In this document: positions 1-11,517 of the stretch, piece by piece
How positions within the stretch are numbered: position 1 is the stretch's first letter
Layout: every line of letters starts with the position of its first letter
Source of the DNA: Botryotinia globosa
Lineage: Eukaryota > Ascomycota > Leotiomycetes > Helotiales > Sclerotiniaceae
Length of the DNA stretch: 64,000 nt
Reading direction: 5' to 3'
Assembly: GCA_014898425.1 (NCBI GenBank)
Contig: RCSZ01000001.1
Location: forward strand, 2,356,001 to 2,420,000
The notes under the pieces: generated by a model
Databases searched by the model: none
The model's input: the letters and a program-made list of their open reading frames with translations, nothing else
What the model was told of the DNA's origin: nothing
Made by a program: the position numbers and the translations under genes

Positions 1-1783
1 GCAGCTCTAAACTCATCAACAAAACCTCTCTACTTTGCCAAAGTTGATGTCCAGGCTGCATTCGACACCATTCCTCAAGCTGCAGTCATCAAGCTCATGA
101 CCACCGTTCCTTCCGAATCAGAGTACAGGTTCGCAAGACATGTTGAGATCCGACCTACAGAAGCCTATGCCACCGACCCTAATGCGCCAAATAAACCCAT
201 CAGAAGATGGAAATCACACGCCAAATCTCTTCATCATCTCGATAATTTCGATGAGGATCTCGAAAACGATATAGCCATTGGCAAGAAGAACACTGTTTTT
301 GTTGAAAATATTGTCAACCAAATCCGTGATACTGACTCTCTTCTTCAAATTTTGACTCAACATATTTCACAAAACATGGTTAAGATTGGCAAGAAATTCT
401 ACCGCCAAAAAGAAGGAATTCCACAGGGTTCAGTCCTTTCCTCTTTGCTTTGTAATTACTTCTACGCGGATCTCGAAACCAAGCATCTATCCTTTCTACA
501 ATCTGGGGAAAGTCTGCTGCTGAGATTGATTGATGATTTCTTGCTTATAACACTCAATCCTGCACATGCGAAACGCTTCTTGAAAATAATGCATGATGGC
601 ATACCAGAGTATGGAGTAGGTGTAAATTCGGACAAGACACTTACCAATTTCGAGGTGATGATTAACGGTAAGAAAATAAAGAGGGTGGTGGGTGAGAAAA
701 TGTTTCCTTATTGTGGTAATTTGGTGGACATGAAGACTTTGAATATTTCAAGAGATAGGGATAGGAGGAAAGATTTAGGTGAGTTTATTTTGATCCGGTC
801 TAGTTTCTCGTTGAACGTATCACTATGATGGACCTCGATACTAAAGGTTGAGAAGTAATACAAGATTCGCTCACAGTTGAATATTCAAGAATCCCTGGAA
901 AGACATTCCATCGGAAAGTTCTCAGTAAGTTTCATTTTCTGATTTCATTTTTCACAAAACCGGAACATCACCACGTATGGGAATATAAACTCAAACAGAA
1001 CAATTTCTGTCACATACGACCATAGACTGAAGAGAATTGGGCATCCCGTCCGCTCTGCCATACACAAGCTTCAGATCGGTGGATTAGTAGTTGGGTGGGT
1101 GACCACCAGCGAATCCCCACTGTTGTATGTTTTTGACATTTTATTCTTTTGGCCCTCCAGAAATTCTGTATATTCTTAAGAGCTACCTACCTACCTACCT
1201 ACTATCTATCAATTTTCTCCTCAATACTCATTTTGAATTCCGCCTTCGTTTTGCACCCTGCTTCCTCGCCCTCGCTTTCGCTCTCCACTTTCACTCGAAC
1301 TTCCAAAACACAATTAACACACGCATAGATTCCCTCACCCTCCAAACCCACCCTATGTACCTCGACACTTCCCACAATTCCCTCTCTACGGTACGCAAAA
1401 ATATCTACACTTCTTATGTTGAAAGTGCAACGAAAATGATGGCATATATCAAATGTTTACCTGTTTCCAAAAAACCAAAAAGTGCATTGGTGATTAAAAC
1501 AGTAGAGGATTTAGTTAGGTTAGGTTGGTGTTTAAGTAGACGGGGAAAGAAGCGCGGTGGAAAAGCTAGGGAGAAGGGAGGGGATCTAGATAAGGATGAG
1601 GGTGAGGATGGAGAAGAGGAGCAAAGTGGTAAGAAAGATCAATATGCAGGTTACAAATGCGAGATTTCGAAAAGGGAGATGAGGAGGTGGGGATTGGGCG
1701 CTTTTTTGGAGGTGATGAGGAAGAGGCAGAGTGGGTATGGAGGGGTTGTCGAGTGGTTGGAAAGGGAGTTGCGAAAGTTGTGA
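1..1783 (+). CDS. tert: Telomerase reverse transcriptase, 3' part (5' end outside window)
   Basis: Catalytic subunit of telomerase, which copies its RNA template onto chromosome ends in the nucleus. The frame is open from base 1, so the gene starts upstream. RT motifs appear in order: motif A (FAKVDVQAAFDTIPQ, catalytic Asp, bases 34-78), motif B' (QGSVLSSLLCNYFYADLE), motif C (LLRLIDDFLLIT with the Asp-Asp pair), motif D (GVGVNSDKTLTNF) and motif E (FPYCGNL). Exons I place: 1-778, 865-924 and 1329-1783; introns 779-864 (86 bp) and 925-1328 (404 bp) start GTGAGT and GTAAGT, and both joins keep the frame. The joined exons give the conserved thumb segment DSLTVEYSRIPGKTFHRKVL followed by MYLDTSHNSL. 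A charged Gly/Lys/Glu insert (about 1540-1640) precedes the C-terminus. The family is certain; the long second intron is the least sure part. Confidence 0.93.
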
Positions 1784-2965
1784 TGGGGGAGGTGAGGGAA
1801 GGTGTCCGTGAAGAAGAGGGGAAGGGTAATGCGTGGGTTTGTTCGATGAATGGGTTCTTAGAATGGGTAGCGGGAGGTGTCGTTAAAATCATGGAGGTAT
1901 TTGTATTCGTACTTGTACTTTTAGTGTATCATTACTATCGATCCATTTCGTGCAATCGATCTTAGCACGTATAGATAGACATGTAGACAGAGAATCCATG
2001 CATGATCTCATCTCATACGTATATTTATTACGCTTTGAAAGAGATGCAATCTTAAGATATGCACCCTCTAACCTCTTCTGCAAACTTCAAATTGAGATTG
2101 TATTCAGCGTTTATTTATCCTCTACTGAAATAGGTATGTTCGATGTGTATATGTTACTACTTGAAGATTGACACTTCTTGCGATTCGAAATAAAGGGGAA
2201 TAATTTGATGGGAGGGAGGGAGAGGGACATGTAACAGTGAGCGGAGAAACAGAGGAGAGGAAAAAGAGAGAGTATTCTGTATTAACTCTCTTCATCTACC
2301 GGAAGCAAAGTCCAAGATTTCTTTTGACTTCACTTGGTATTTTTATTTACATTGTTGATTTTGCTTAGATGGTGGTTAATAACAATACTTGTTTGTGCTT
2401 ATGCTATGGGGAGCAAGGGAGAAGGGAGCAAGGGAGCAAGGGAGTAGGGGAATATTGAATGAAGTAAATCATACTAAACACTATCAGATTATGCGAAATC
2501 AACATATATATCCAAAAACAAACATTACTTATTGACTTCTACATGGGCTTGGATCTACATATTTACTTAGGTACATACACATGTATGAAACCACAGAATC
2601 AAACCTTTCCAATCTTATTTCCCACCGAAACAGATCCCATCATCTATTCATCTACCATCGTGCACAATTGCACTGTTATCTTCCTAGTCTTCTCTTGCAG
2701 GATTCAGATTTTCTATATTCCGTCCCATTTCCCAAATTAATGCACAATGAAGAATTGTCGTTACTCCGAACCCCCAACTCCATAATTTGCGTCCGGTTTT
2801 CCGACTCCTGCCAGTGGCTCCAGACTCCAAAAACCCGCAAAAATCCGGCAAATGATACATGGTTAAAGCCCTCCGCACCCCTTAGCTCATTACTCCTGCT
2901 TTTCCAACTCGCATACCCATTTTCAATACCTCGATACCAACATACCTACAATACGTTAAAAGTGA
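1784..2965. other. Convergent intergenic region, no gene seen
   Basis: About 1.2 kb between two convergent genes. It should hold both 3' UTRs. I see purine-rich stretches (about 2205-2270 and 2407-2450, the latter an imperfect GGGAGCAA repeat) and short open frames on both strands that lack family resemblance and mostly overlap the end of the telomerase gene. No RNA gene was recognised. Confidence 0.6.
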
Positions 2966-5659
2966 TTAGTTCCTCCGATGCTCGTAATCAGGACGGGTGT
3001 TCGAATACTGCGCATGAGAATGCCCGTAACCATTACTGCGAATATGTGTCGGATTTCGCTGATTTGCGTATTGCGCATGAGAGGAGCCGTTGCTGTTGCC
3101 ATTACTATGGTCATGCGATGGTGCTGTTATTGGGAACTGCGATGGGGCTGCTGTCGAATTTGAATACTGGGCATGCGATTGACCGTTGCCGTTGCTATTG
3201 CTATTGATATGCGATGAACTTGCCGATGTATTTCCATACTGCGCATGTGTAGGCATCACTCCGTATCCACCCGTGGCCCAGCTTACATATGGCTGCTGCG
3301 ATTGCATTCCCGGCATCGCTGTGGCGGCAGCTTGTTCATCCATAGCCGGCACGCTACGATCCATGTATGGCTCCATCATCGGGGCCGAGACTTGTTGATT
3401 ATGAGTAAAGGTATCGGGTCCAACTTTCCAAGGAATACTGAAGTTATTCCCAAGAATCAAATCAAAGACGTTATCAATATTGCTCTGTTGAGGATTTTCG
3501 AATTCAATGTCGATATCAGGGATGGCTTGAACATGAGACTGCATGTGCGTGGCGTCGTAATGTTGAGATTGTGCGGTAGTCACATGGTTATCGATTATGC
3601 CTACAATTTGAGCAAATTGGAAAGATACCTGTGTGAGCATAGCAAAGACTGGACAAAGACGAATGTTGTCCATCGCGTTCCTGATATCAAAGACTGCTTT
3701 CCTGCGAGAGATGTCTTCGTCATTGTCTGGCCCATCTTTCGCTAGGAACTCCAACGCGATAACGGCCACGCTGTGATATACATAGTAAGGATCAATCCAG
3801 GTTACACCATTGAACTGGTTCAAAGTGATAAGTTGATGGATGAGTTTAAGAGCTTCTTTCGATGAAAGACCACATTGGTAACTCAATTCGTGCTCTTTTT
3901 CACCAAGATGGTTGGCGCGAACATGCATCCCTTTTTTCCGCGCCACCTGCAGCATCGCTTTCCGTACCGCGTAAGGTCGAGTAACAAGTGACTGTACAAG
4001 ATGAAACTGAAGATGAAGTAGATAAATCGCACGCGAGTGGGCGCGTGAAATTCCATGAAGTCCGAGGCGAAGGTGTGATGGTAAGCGGTCGCGCCAATCA
4101 ACCAAGTCCTTGAGCAATCCAACGGCCTGAGTAATCCTGTGTTTCTCGTCATCTGGGGATAAAATGACGTTAGAAGGATACATCCTCTTGCTAGTACGCG
4201 TCATTATCCTTGTCAAACGGCACAGCTCCTCGATGTATGCCACAGGTACATGTGCACTGCCATCAAGAAGATCTTCGTTGGGATACTTAATGGTGACTTC
4301 CGTATCGTCGATAGAAGAGGGTCTGCCCAGTATCGTGCATGAATTCTGTTCGAGTACGTAAATTGTCCACCACACACGGCGGCGAACCTCTATTTCGCTT
4401 GGATCGAGATTCTTGTTACCTCCTTCTCGGTGCATTCCAAGAGTCATAGCCATTCTTACAACTGCACCTAGCATCGTCCAAGCCGCATTACGTTCGGACA
4501 TGTTATGTAAATACATATGCAAAAGGAGCAGAGCTTGAATATTGACTAGTGTACTGGTATATTGAAGTTGGGACACTCGCGACTGTACCCATGTTTTATA
4601 ATTGTGAATCATTTGCAGGTACAAATCATCCTGTGGCTCGATAATTTGAGCTCCAAGTACTAGAACCATGAGAATAGAACATAGCCACCCGGGCTCGAAA
4701 TCTTGTACCTGATTACCGAGTTGGCTCCACATGCTCTCGTAGCGCTGTTCAAAAGAGCGACGTCTAAAAAGCATAAAATCTGGGTGAACATGGTCAAAGA
4801 ATGACCGAACCAGGGCATCCGCGATTTCTCGAGCGGGTAGAAGTGAAGATAGAGGCTCTTTTTCTGAAGGATCTTTGCCTGGGACAAGCGGAAGCACGTG
4901 ACGGCTTCTAGATACTTGAGAATCTCGTTCGAGATCTGCTGGTCCAGGGGCGGTGTGCTTTTCTTCGGCCGCCTTTGGCTCTAAACCTTTGCTCCATTTT
5001 GAATTCGCGAAGTTTATCATCAACTTCATACTTGGATTGTTCGGTTCAAGAACTTGAGCATACGATCCTACCAGCGCACGAAGATTGAGGGCAAATCCAA
5101 AACTTGAAGAAGGTCCAATGAAATGTGATTGTCCCCCCGAAGGTGTGGGAACAAGTGTTTCCTGTGGTGAACTGGGTAAGGTTACAGATTTCTCTGTTGG
5201 CGTCGGCGCTTCTTTCAAGGTTCGTTGGCTACCGTCGGAAGAAGCTGGTGACGATGTCAATGCCTGTGGGACCTGTGAAAAAATTTCATCCATGCGCACA
5301 TCGCCCGTAGGAAGATTGTCTCCCGTGAAGTCAGGCAACGTTATTCTATGCTCTGCAGCAATCTCGTATAGAACGTCGATATCACTTGTATTCTTATTGG
5401 GAAACATTCCTTTGACAATCGCATCCAGCACGCGATATCGCATACTAAGCGTTTCGACACTTCCATAAATTCGAGTCTTCCGGGGTAGGGTGAATTTACA
5501 TTCTACACGGATTTCCGCACAATTCTGGCAGGGAGCGTCTCCATCTTGTAGGCAACGCACTCTACGCTGTTTGCAACGATCGCAAGATTTCTGAGTTCTT
5601 TTCCGCAGGTGATCCGCAACACGCGTCTTGCCAGGCTTTTTCTTTTTGGATGAATCCAT
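2966..5659 (-). CDS. Zn2Cys6 fungal-specific transcription factor, 897 aa
   Basis: Nuclear sequence-specific regulator. Residues about 21-55 hold a Zn(II)2Cys6 binuclear cluster: CDRCKQRRVRC, then CQNC and C after short spacers, followed by a basic stretch (LPRKTR). A long central region (about 280-720) matches the fungal_trans middle homology region, including the WWTIYVLEQ-type segment. The ORF is uninterrupted from ATG 5659 to 2966, long even for this family. The C-terminal 100 residues are low-complexity, rich in Ser, Asn, Gln and His, with the tetrapeptide HAQY occurring four times at irregular spacing, probably an activation or condensate-prone tail. It is convergent with the telomerase gene, and more than 3.5 kb of non-coding DNA lies upstream. 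Target genes cannot be told from sequence. Confidence 0.92.
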   Translation of the reverse strand: MDSSKKKKPGKTRVADHLRKRTQKSCDRCKQRRVRCLQDGDAPCQNCAEIRVECKFTLPRKTRIYGSVETLSMRYRVLDAIVKGMFPNKNTSDIDVLYEIAAEHRITLPDFTGDNLPTGDVRMDEIFSQVPQALTSSPASSDGSQRTLKEAPTPTEKSVTLPSSPQETLVPTPSGGQSHFIGPSSSFGFALNLRALVGSYAQVLEPNNPSMKLMINFANSKWSKGLEPKAAEEKHTAPGPADLERDSQVSRSRHVLPLVPGKDPSEKEPLSSLLPAREIADALVRSFFDHVHPDFMLFRRRSFEQRYESMWSQLGNQVQDFEPGWLCSILMVLVLGAQIIEPQDDLYLQMIHNYKTWVQSRVSQLQYTSTLVNIQALLLLHMYLHNMSERNAAWTMLGAVVRMAMTLGMHREGGNKNLDPSEIEVRRRVWWTIYVLEQNSCTILGRPSSIDDTEVTIKYPNEDLLDGSAHVPVAYIEELCRLTRIMTRTSKRMYPSNVILSPDDEKHRITQAVGLLKDLVDWRDRLPSHLRLGLHGISRAHSRAIYLLHLQFHLVQSLVTRPYAVRKAMLQVARKKGMHVRANHLGEKEHELSYQCGLSSKEALKLIHQLITLNQFNGVTWIDPYYVYHSVAVIALEFLAKDGPDNDEDISRRKAVFDIRNAMDNIRLCPVFAMLTQVSFQFAQIVGIIDNHVTTAQSQHYDATHMQSHVQAIPDIDIEFENPQQSNIDNVFDLILGNNFSIPWKVGPDTFTHNQQVSAPMMEPYMDRSVPAMDEQAAATAMPGMQSQQPYVSWATGGYGVMPTHAQYGNTSASSSHINSNSNGNGQSHAQYSNSTAAPSQFPITAPSHDHSNGNSNGSSHAQYANQRNPTHIRSNGYGHSHAQYSNTRPDYEHRRN

Positions 5660-6185
5660 CTTCTATGCGCAGGAAGGGGAGGAGAGAAGAGTGAGAACTA
5701 ACCCGCAAAACCCGGGGTGTCAAGGGATAGAGAGTCGTATAGATTTTGATATGATGATTAATAATTTGTGAAAATTATGTATATGAAGGGTTATGATGGA
5801 TCATGGAGATTTATGGATGAAGGTTTTGGGTACAGGAATGAAGATGTATCAATTCATTTCGTTATGATTGTATGACTAGACAGGAACAATACAATCACTC
5901 GGATGAAGTGCAATTAGTGTACTAGTACGTGCTAGTACTACGAGCTAGGTAGTATCTGAATGCGATTGACAGATTGGCAGATCCCAGATCTCGTGTGTGA
6001 TATGGATTCCAATATAAATGGGGAAAGATACAATATTATGGAATAGATGGCTAGTATAAAGAAGTAAGAAGTGGGCCAGGTAAGTAGGTACAAGTAGGTA
6101 ATATTATGGTAATTAGGAAAGGGCAATGAAAGAAATGTAGGTAAGGAATAAGTAGGTAGGTAGGTAGAGGGGAGAGGGAGAGAAG

Positions 6186-6250
6186 TCGATGTTAGTTGCT
6201 GATGTTGATGCTGATGTTGATGCTGATGCTAATGCTAATGCTAATGCTGA
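6186..6250. repeat. Degenerate 6-bp tandem repeat (GATGTT/GATGCT/AATGCT)
   Basis: Hexamer units of the form (G/A)ATG(T/C)T repeat about ten times, drifting from GATGTT to AATGCT along the tract. Confidence 0.85.
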
Positions 6251-6300
6251 CTTATCAACTTTTTTCATTAGCCTCTTTTTTTTTCTCGCCATCGTTTTGG

Positions 6301-6337
6301 GTCAGTGCCAGTGCCAGTGCCAGTGCCAGTGCCAGTG
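6301..6337. repeat. (CAGTGC)n tandem repeat
   Basis: Six near-perfect copies of a CAGTGC hexamer, 50 bp from the GATGCT-type repeat. Confidence 0.9.
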
Positions 6338-6769
6338 GGTGGTCATGTCATGTATTAACATTATAAAGTACCGGCACATACCTACCTAGGTACAGACAGA
6401 TATACATATGTCCTTCCTACCTAGGAGCCTGGGTAGATATCCATTTCCCTTAACGAGGATTCATTATATTTGAGCAGTTCGAAAATGTTGGAAGACAGAC
6501 TCAATAAGCACTCGTGAGTGGGGACTATCTAGGTGTACAGAGGACTCTGTATGGACAATATCAACCGTCCGTCGCGTCGCGTGAGAGAGGCAAGAGTATA
6601 ATAATTAGAGTTAATGATTTGTCGGTAGATGCAGGTCTAGGTACCTGGCAGTATGTAAACCTCTCTGCTCCGTATCGATACCCTTGAAATTAGATATGTA
6701 CCAAGGGGACCTAGGTCATCGCTCATTAAGTCTTCCTCTTACTTCCGAATACTAACGATACTATAATGT

Positions 6770-6872
6770 TGGACTTGGTCTTGGGCTTGGGCTTGGACTT
6801 GGACTTCAACTTGGACTTTGACTTGAACCTGGACTTGAACCGGACTTGAACCTGGACTTCGACTTGGACTTG
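6770..6872. repeat. Degenerate (GGACTT)n minisatellite
   Basis: About 16 units of a hexamer based on TTGGAC/TTGAAC, with frequent single-base variants, spanning roughly 100 bp. Confidence 0.85.
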
Positions 6873-7724
6873 TACTGTAAGGTTAACTTGTTTGTAACTT
6901 GTAAGACTTTCCTAATCGGAACATTACCACATTACCTTAGTAGTGAAAGTATACTACTGCAGACAGAGGCGTAAAATTGGAAGTTTGCTCCGAAGAGAAT
7001 CAATAGGTTTCAATGACAGGTAGATCTTAAGCTACCATGAAATCAATCAAGTACTGCGATGTTACAAATTGCATAGTCCATATATAAGTACTTAGCAGGT
7101 GTCATCCATCTCAACTTGGTAGTTCTTGACGAGGTGGAAGTATGGCCGTTGGTTGGTCACCTCCAGCACCTAGGTATGTATAATCTACTCGTATACATAT
7201 AAAAATAAGGAGATCGACCCGAGCAGGGGATGATGCATCGCGTGAGTGAACCATTCTTATCTTATCGATATTTATATTGTATCGATACATATTTGAATGC
7301 TGGTTAGATAACCATGTAGGTAGGTATGAGTCAATATAGTTTGTTTACTATACTGTCATGATTCATTGGATACCTTTGAGGAATCGAATCTCAATGAAAT
7401 GTAACATGCCATTTACTATTATCCGTTATCCATTGTCCATGATCAATCAACCATCAGACCTCATTTTCCCCGTCGGTACCGATACACTGGAGTCAGTCCC
7501 CAGTCATTTAAAGGTACCGTGACCTGTTGGGAGTAAATACCCAGCTACCTACCTAGGCAGTATCTAATATCCATTGATTGCCCCCGAACCCCCTATATTC
7601 ACAGTCCGTAAACAAAATTTCAACAAACCTCTGTAACCGGTACCTAGCTATTGGAAATGATCCAAGATTACACAATTCAATCACCTGACGACTCTATCTA
7701 GTTCGAGTCGCTGCTTTTATTCGC

Positions 7725-7765
7725 CACCTACCTAGTATGTATACCTAGGTAGGTACCTAGGTTGG
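7725..7765. repeat. Clustered TACCTAGGTA palindromes
   Basis: Dense cluster of the palindrome CCTACCTAGGTAGG and partial copies (ACCTACCTAGTATG, then TACCTAGGTAGGTACCTAGG). The same motif recurs singly in most intergenic regions of the window, for example near 6385, 7548, 21668, 27957, 29490 and 34436, but I did not see it in any exon. Confidence 0.75.
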
Positions 7766-9213
7766 TGGTTGTATCCTTGCTTATATAATCATCTATCTCT
7801 CGGCACACTCCACTCACACACTCACACACTCACACGTGACACACTCACCCTCCGAGCCTCTCTCGAACCTCCCCACCGTACTCCACTTTTGATCCACAGA
7901 GAGTGCGTAAGATACTTTCTAAGCGAGCGAATCAAAACTCGAGATGAGTCGTTAAAAGTGGAAATCAAAATCAAAGTTCAAACTTAATCAAGTTCGGGCC
8001 AACCTTGTCTTTACTCAGACTCAGACGCCCCAGAAACGCCTTCCCCTTCCCCTTCCCCTTCTCGTTTCCTCTCCTCCTCTCTTTTACCTCTCACTCTTTT
8101 GAGTTAACAAGCTTTTTCGCATCCAACACAACTTATTAGCTGAGATTGGCACTCGGCCGACTAGGTATAAAATGGGGAAAGAATGAAGAAGGAAAAGAAG
8201 AAGGAAAAGGAAAAGAAAAAGAAAAGAAGAAGGAAAATATAACAATATATGCTTGGGTATATCCGTCATCACATTGTTCCTTCATTCAAGTCAAAAAAGA
8301 AAGACATACCAGTTGAGTATCTTTTCCCTGCCCTTCTCCTCCTTCTCCTCCTTCTTAAGCTGTATTCCTTGTATCAAAAACAGTTGGTTTATGTCATAAG
8401 AACAGTTATTGAATCAATATCAATCTATCTATCTGCCAATCCATCTATCAATCCACTTTTACAATTATTAAATCTCATCCATCGTTCGAGAACATTTCAA
8501 TCCTTCCATACATACGGAGGACATGTACACATACAGAGTACATACTCCGTATATATCTAATCCATAAACTAATCCCAATTGGTTATACAATCTCTTTTTT
8601 TCGTCTACCTGTCCTGCCTGCCCTGTCAAGCTATTGTAACATACATTTGTTATATCGTACATACCGTTGTTGTTTATACATATCCTCGTGCCTCTTACTT
8701 TCCCATTCTCTCGCGTCCTCTTTCTCAGATCGGATCGTTCAGAAAGAGGTATGTTGTACCGTCTTTTTGTTTTGTCGCTGTACAAAGTACACTTCGTTGA
8801 TCATTCCATTATCCATCTGGAACGTTGTTGGAAAACAATATATCGTATGGCACCTCCGGAAGGGTTATGCTCGTCTGCTGTTCTTCCATATAGTCATTAT
8901 AAATCTATAGTACAAGATATAATACTTGGAATGATTGCTCTACACAGAGTCCTCGAAAAGACACATAAATATATCTTCTTCTTTATATATATATATCTAT
9001 ATCTATACAAGCAAAGGAGCTAATGCCTTTTCTTTTCATAGTACAACAAAATCAGCATGAGCATGTAGTTCGGAATAAGTCCTCGAAATCTTTCAAAACT
9101 CTCAAAACTCTCAAAACTCTCAAGATCACTTTCACCCTTTTGCTCAACCAGCAATCTTTTCCTGACCAAGGATAAAGGTCGGCAGTTCTTGCCTTCGCAT
9201 CAAAAATTCCAAT

Positions 9214-11104
9214 ATGTCATCAAGTCAATCAAATATTGACCAATTTGACTCTCATCAAAAATCTTCCCTTTGTGTGGAGGAATCAAATTCGACATCTCCA
9301 ACCCCAGAAATCAAGCTTGATCAACATGGATTACCATTGGTACCCCAGCCCAGTCGCTTTAAAGATGATCCATTGGTATGTTGTAATTTTCTAATCATGA
9401 CCCGATATTGCCGGGTTATCTCAAGATTCCAAATACATCCTTTCATCTTATCAAGGTTTCATCCATTCGATAGAAAAAAGTGCATAGTTGATGATCGACT
9501 AGAATTGGCCAGCATGGCTCAAATGGGCCGTCTTGATTCAAGTTGGCTACATGGCATTCTTAGGACCTTACAATGCCGCACTCGTGAATCCAAGTCTGGT
9601 TCTCCTGAGTGATGCGCTTAATGTTAGTCCAAAAGTGGCTTCGTACAGCACAACTACGGCAATTATCATGGGTGGTGTTTCACCATTCATTTATGCGCCT
9701 TTGGCGAACATCTATGGTCGTAGACCTATCACCTTATTCGCAATAGTTTTGACTATTATTGGAGGAGTAACATCGGCTCGTTCAAACACCTTTTCACAAC
9801 TTGTGGGTACACGTGCTCTTTGTGGCTTTGGGTTCGGTGGAATGATGTCAGTGGGTACCGCCTGTGTGAATGATATGTTTTTTCTCCATCAGAGAGGCGA
9901 GGCTACTGGTGTATACTCCCTCTTTGTTACAAACGGTGCTCATGTGGCTGCGATTAGTGAGTCAAGTCACCTACCTTGAGTTTCATGCTTTCTTCGAAAA
10001 CCCAGCTAACATAATCAATTTAGTTGGCGGTTTCCTTGGCTCATCCCTAGGCTGGCAATGGGACTACTGGATTGGAGCCATCAGCACCTGCGTTTCTCTC
10101 CTTCTCGCCATTTTCCTTTTTCCAGAAACTCTCTTCTCTCGCGACCCATCTTACCTCTCCACACGTACCAAAACCCGCACGTACTATGAACTTCTCTTTG
10201 ATTTTCGCGGGAATTGTCTCCCTAATCGCTCACTCCAATTTTCTCACTTCCTAGAATCTTTCTACATGCTCCGCTATCCTTCAATTCTCTTTCCATTCTG
10301 GTACTACACATGGGGATGGACTTTCATCAACGTCATGCCTGCCATCTCTATCGCCGCCATCTATACTGAATTCTATAACCTGAAGTCTGGTCCAATAGGT
10401 GCCTGTCTGGGAGTCTCACTCATGATTGGTAGTTTATTGGGAGAATTCAGCGCTGGAAAAGCAAGTGATTTTGTCATGTATCGTATGGCGAAGAAAAATG
10501 GAGATATAAGGAAACCAGAATATAGACTTTATCTTTGCTGCTTATCTGCGGTATTCATGCCAATGGGTTTGATTGTTTTTGGAGCTACAGTGGGGAAAAC
10601 CCATTTTATTATTCCGCTCATTGGGCTGGCGCTTGGTATGTCCATGGCTCACTTGCTTTTATTTTCCATTTCATTTCCTCAATATTCCTCTTCCTCTGAA
10701 CCCCTCTTCCCTATCATTCCCCATGGAACCCCACTTCGAACCTTCTTTTCAAACCTTATTCTCCCGCTTCAACTCCACGTCTTCCTTTACCTAATTCTGC
10801 CTAACATTCATCCGCAGGTGTCTTCGGTCTTCAAATCGCTTCCACAACCCTCTATGCCTACGTCTCAGACTGCTATAAGCCACAAACTCCCGAAACAGGC
10901 GTTCTCTTCAATCTCTCCCGCGGTCTCTCATTCGTAGTTGGATATTTCGCGTTGCCATTTGCAGATAAAGTAGGATTTACATGGGCGTGGTTTACGTTTG
11001 CAGTTGTGACATTTGTGTTTTTTGGACCAGTTGGGGCATTGATTTGGAAGGGAGAGCAGTGGAGGATACAAGGGGGAAAACCAGGGTTCCATGGGTGGCT
11101 ATAG
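9214..11104 (+). CDS. Major facilitator superfamily transporter (DHA1/HOL1-like), 504 aa
   Basis: Plasma-membrane secondary transporter; substrate unknown. Exons placed at 9214-9375, 9503-9956, 10024-10635 and 10818-11104; introns start GTATGT, GTGAGT and GTATGT and every join keeps the frame, giving 504 residues. After a hydrophilic Ser/Gln-rich N-terminus comes DDPLNWPAWLKWAVL, typical of fungal DHA1 drug:H+ antiporter-type carriers, then about 12 hydrophobic segments. The loop after the second segment carries ANIYGRRP, the MFS A-motif. A cytoplasmic loop (DFVMYRMAKKNGD) separates the two halves. The protein ends with a short GGKPGFHGWL tail. A polyamine, drug or siderophore substrate are all possible. 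No neighbouring pathway genes give a hint. Confidence 0.9.
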
Positions 11105-11517
11105 GGTGTTATGGGTAAGAGTAGGACGTGTATAAGAGTTTGCGTTGATAAAATATGGATGGTTTCTGAGGCTGGGTTTGAATTTTGGCGAGATGATACC
11201 TGAGTGAGGCGGAGTTTTGGTCGATTACGTAGTGTTATGATATTGTGTGATACAGTGCGGTATAAGATAGAGAGGATGGATTTTTGCTAATATTGTACTA
11301 TGTTGCTGTTTATAATGTAATGTATTATACTATTCGATAGAATTATTCAAACGCTAGGAGCTAGGAATGATATCCTTCTCATCCGGCAACCCAACTCGAA
11401 AGCTACAAGAACAAACTACCTCTCTTCTTCCAAGAAATCCAACACAAAGACTAATCGATACCCTCCCTATCTTACCCATACTGTCCTATTGTATCCTACA
11501 ACCAAAACCCCCCAATC
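11105..11517. other. Short convergent intergenic region
   Basis: About 400 bp between the transporter and the serine-rich gene, presumably both 3' UTRs. No feature beyond AT-rich DNA. Confidence 0.5.

Larger units (their letters stand above)
5660..9213. other. 3.5-kb non-coding region with many short repeats
   Basis: Shared upstream region of the transcription factor (-) and the MFS transporter (+). No convincing gene: open frames here are short, overlap on both strands and are low-complexity. It carries several degenerate tandem repeats (listed separately), copies of the ACCTAGGT palindrome, and C/T-rich runs around 8035-8095. Its length suggests a large regulatory region or long 5' UTRs. 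Confidence 0.55.

Noticed and set aside
1657..1965. Plus-strand 102-aa frame overlapping the end of the telomerase gene
   Set aside because: Gly/Glu/Val-rich shadow of the real C-terminal exon.
8249..9023. Overlapping 73-118 aa open frames before the transporter
   Set aside because: Three frames are open at once in pyrimidine-rich DNA; no domain or conserved pattern.
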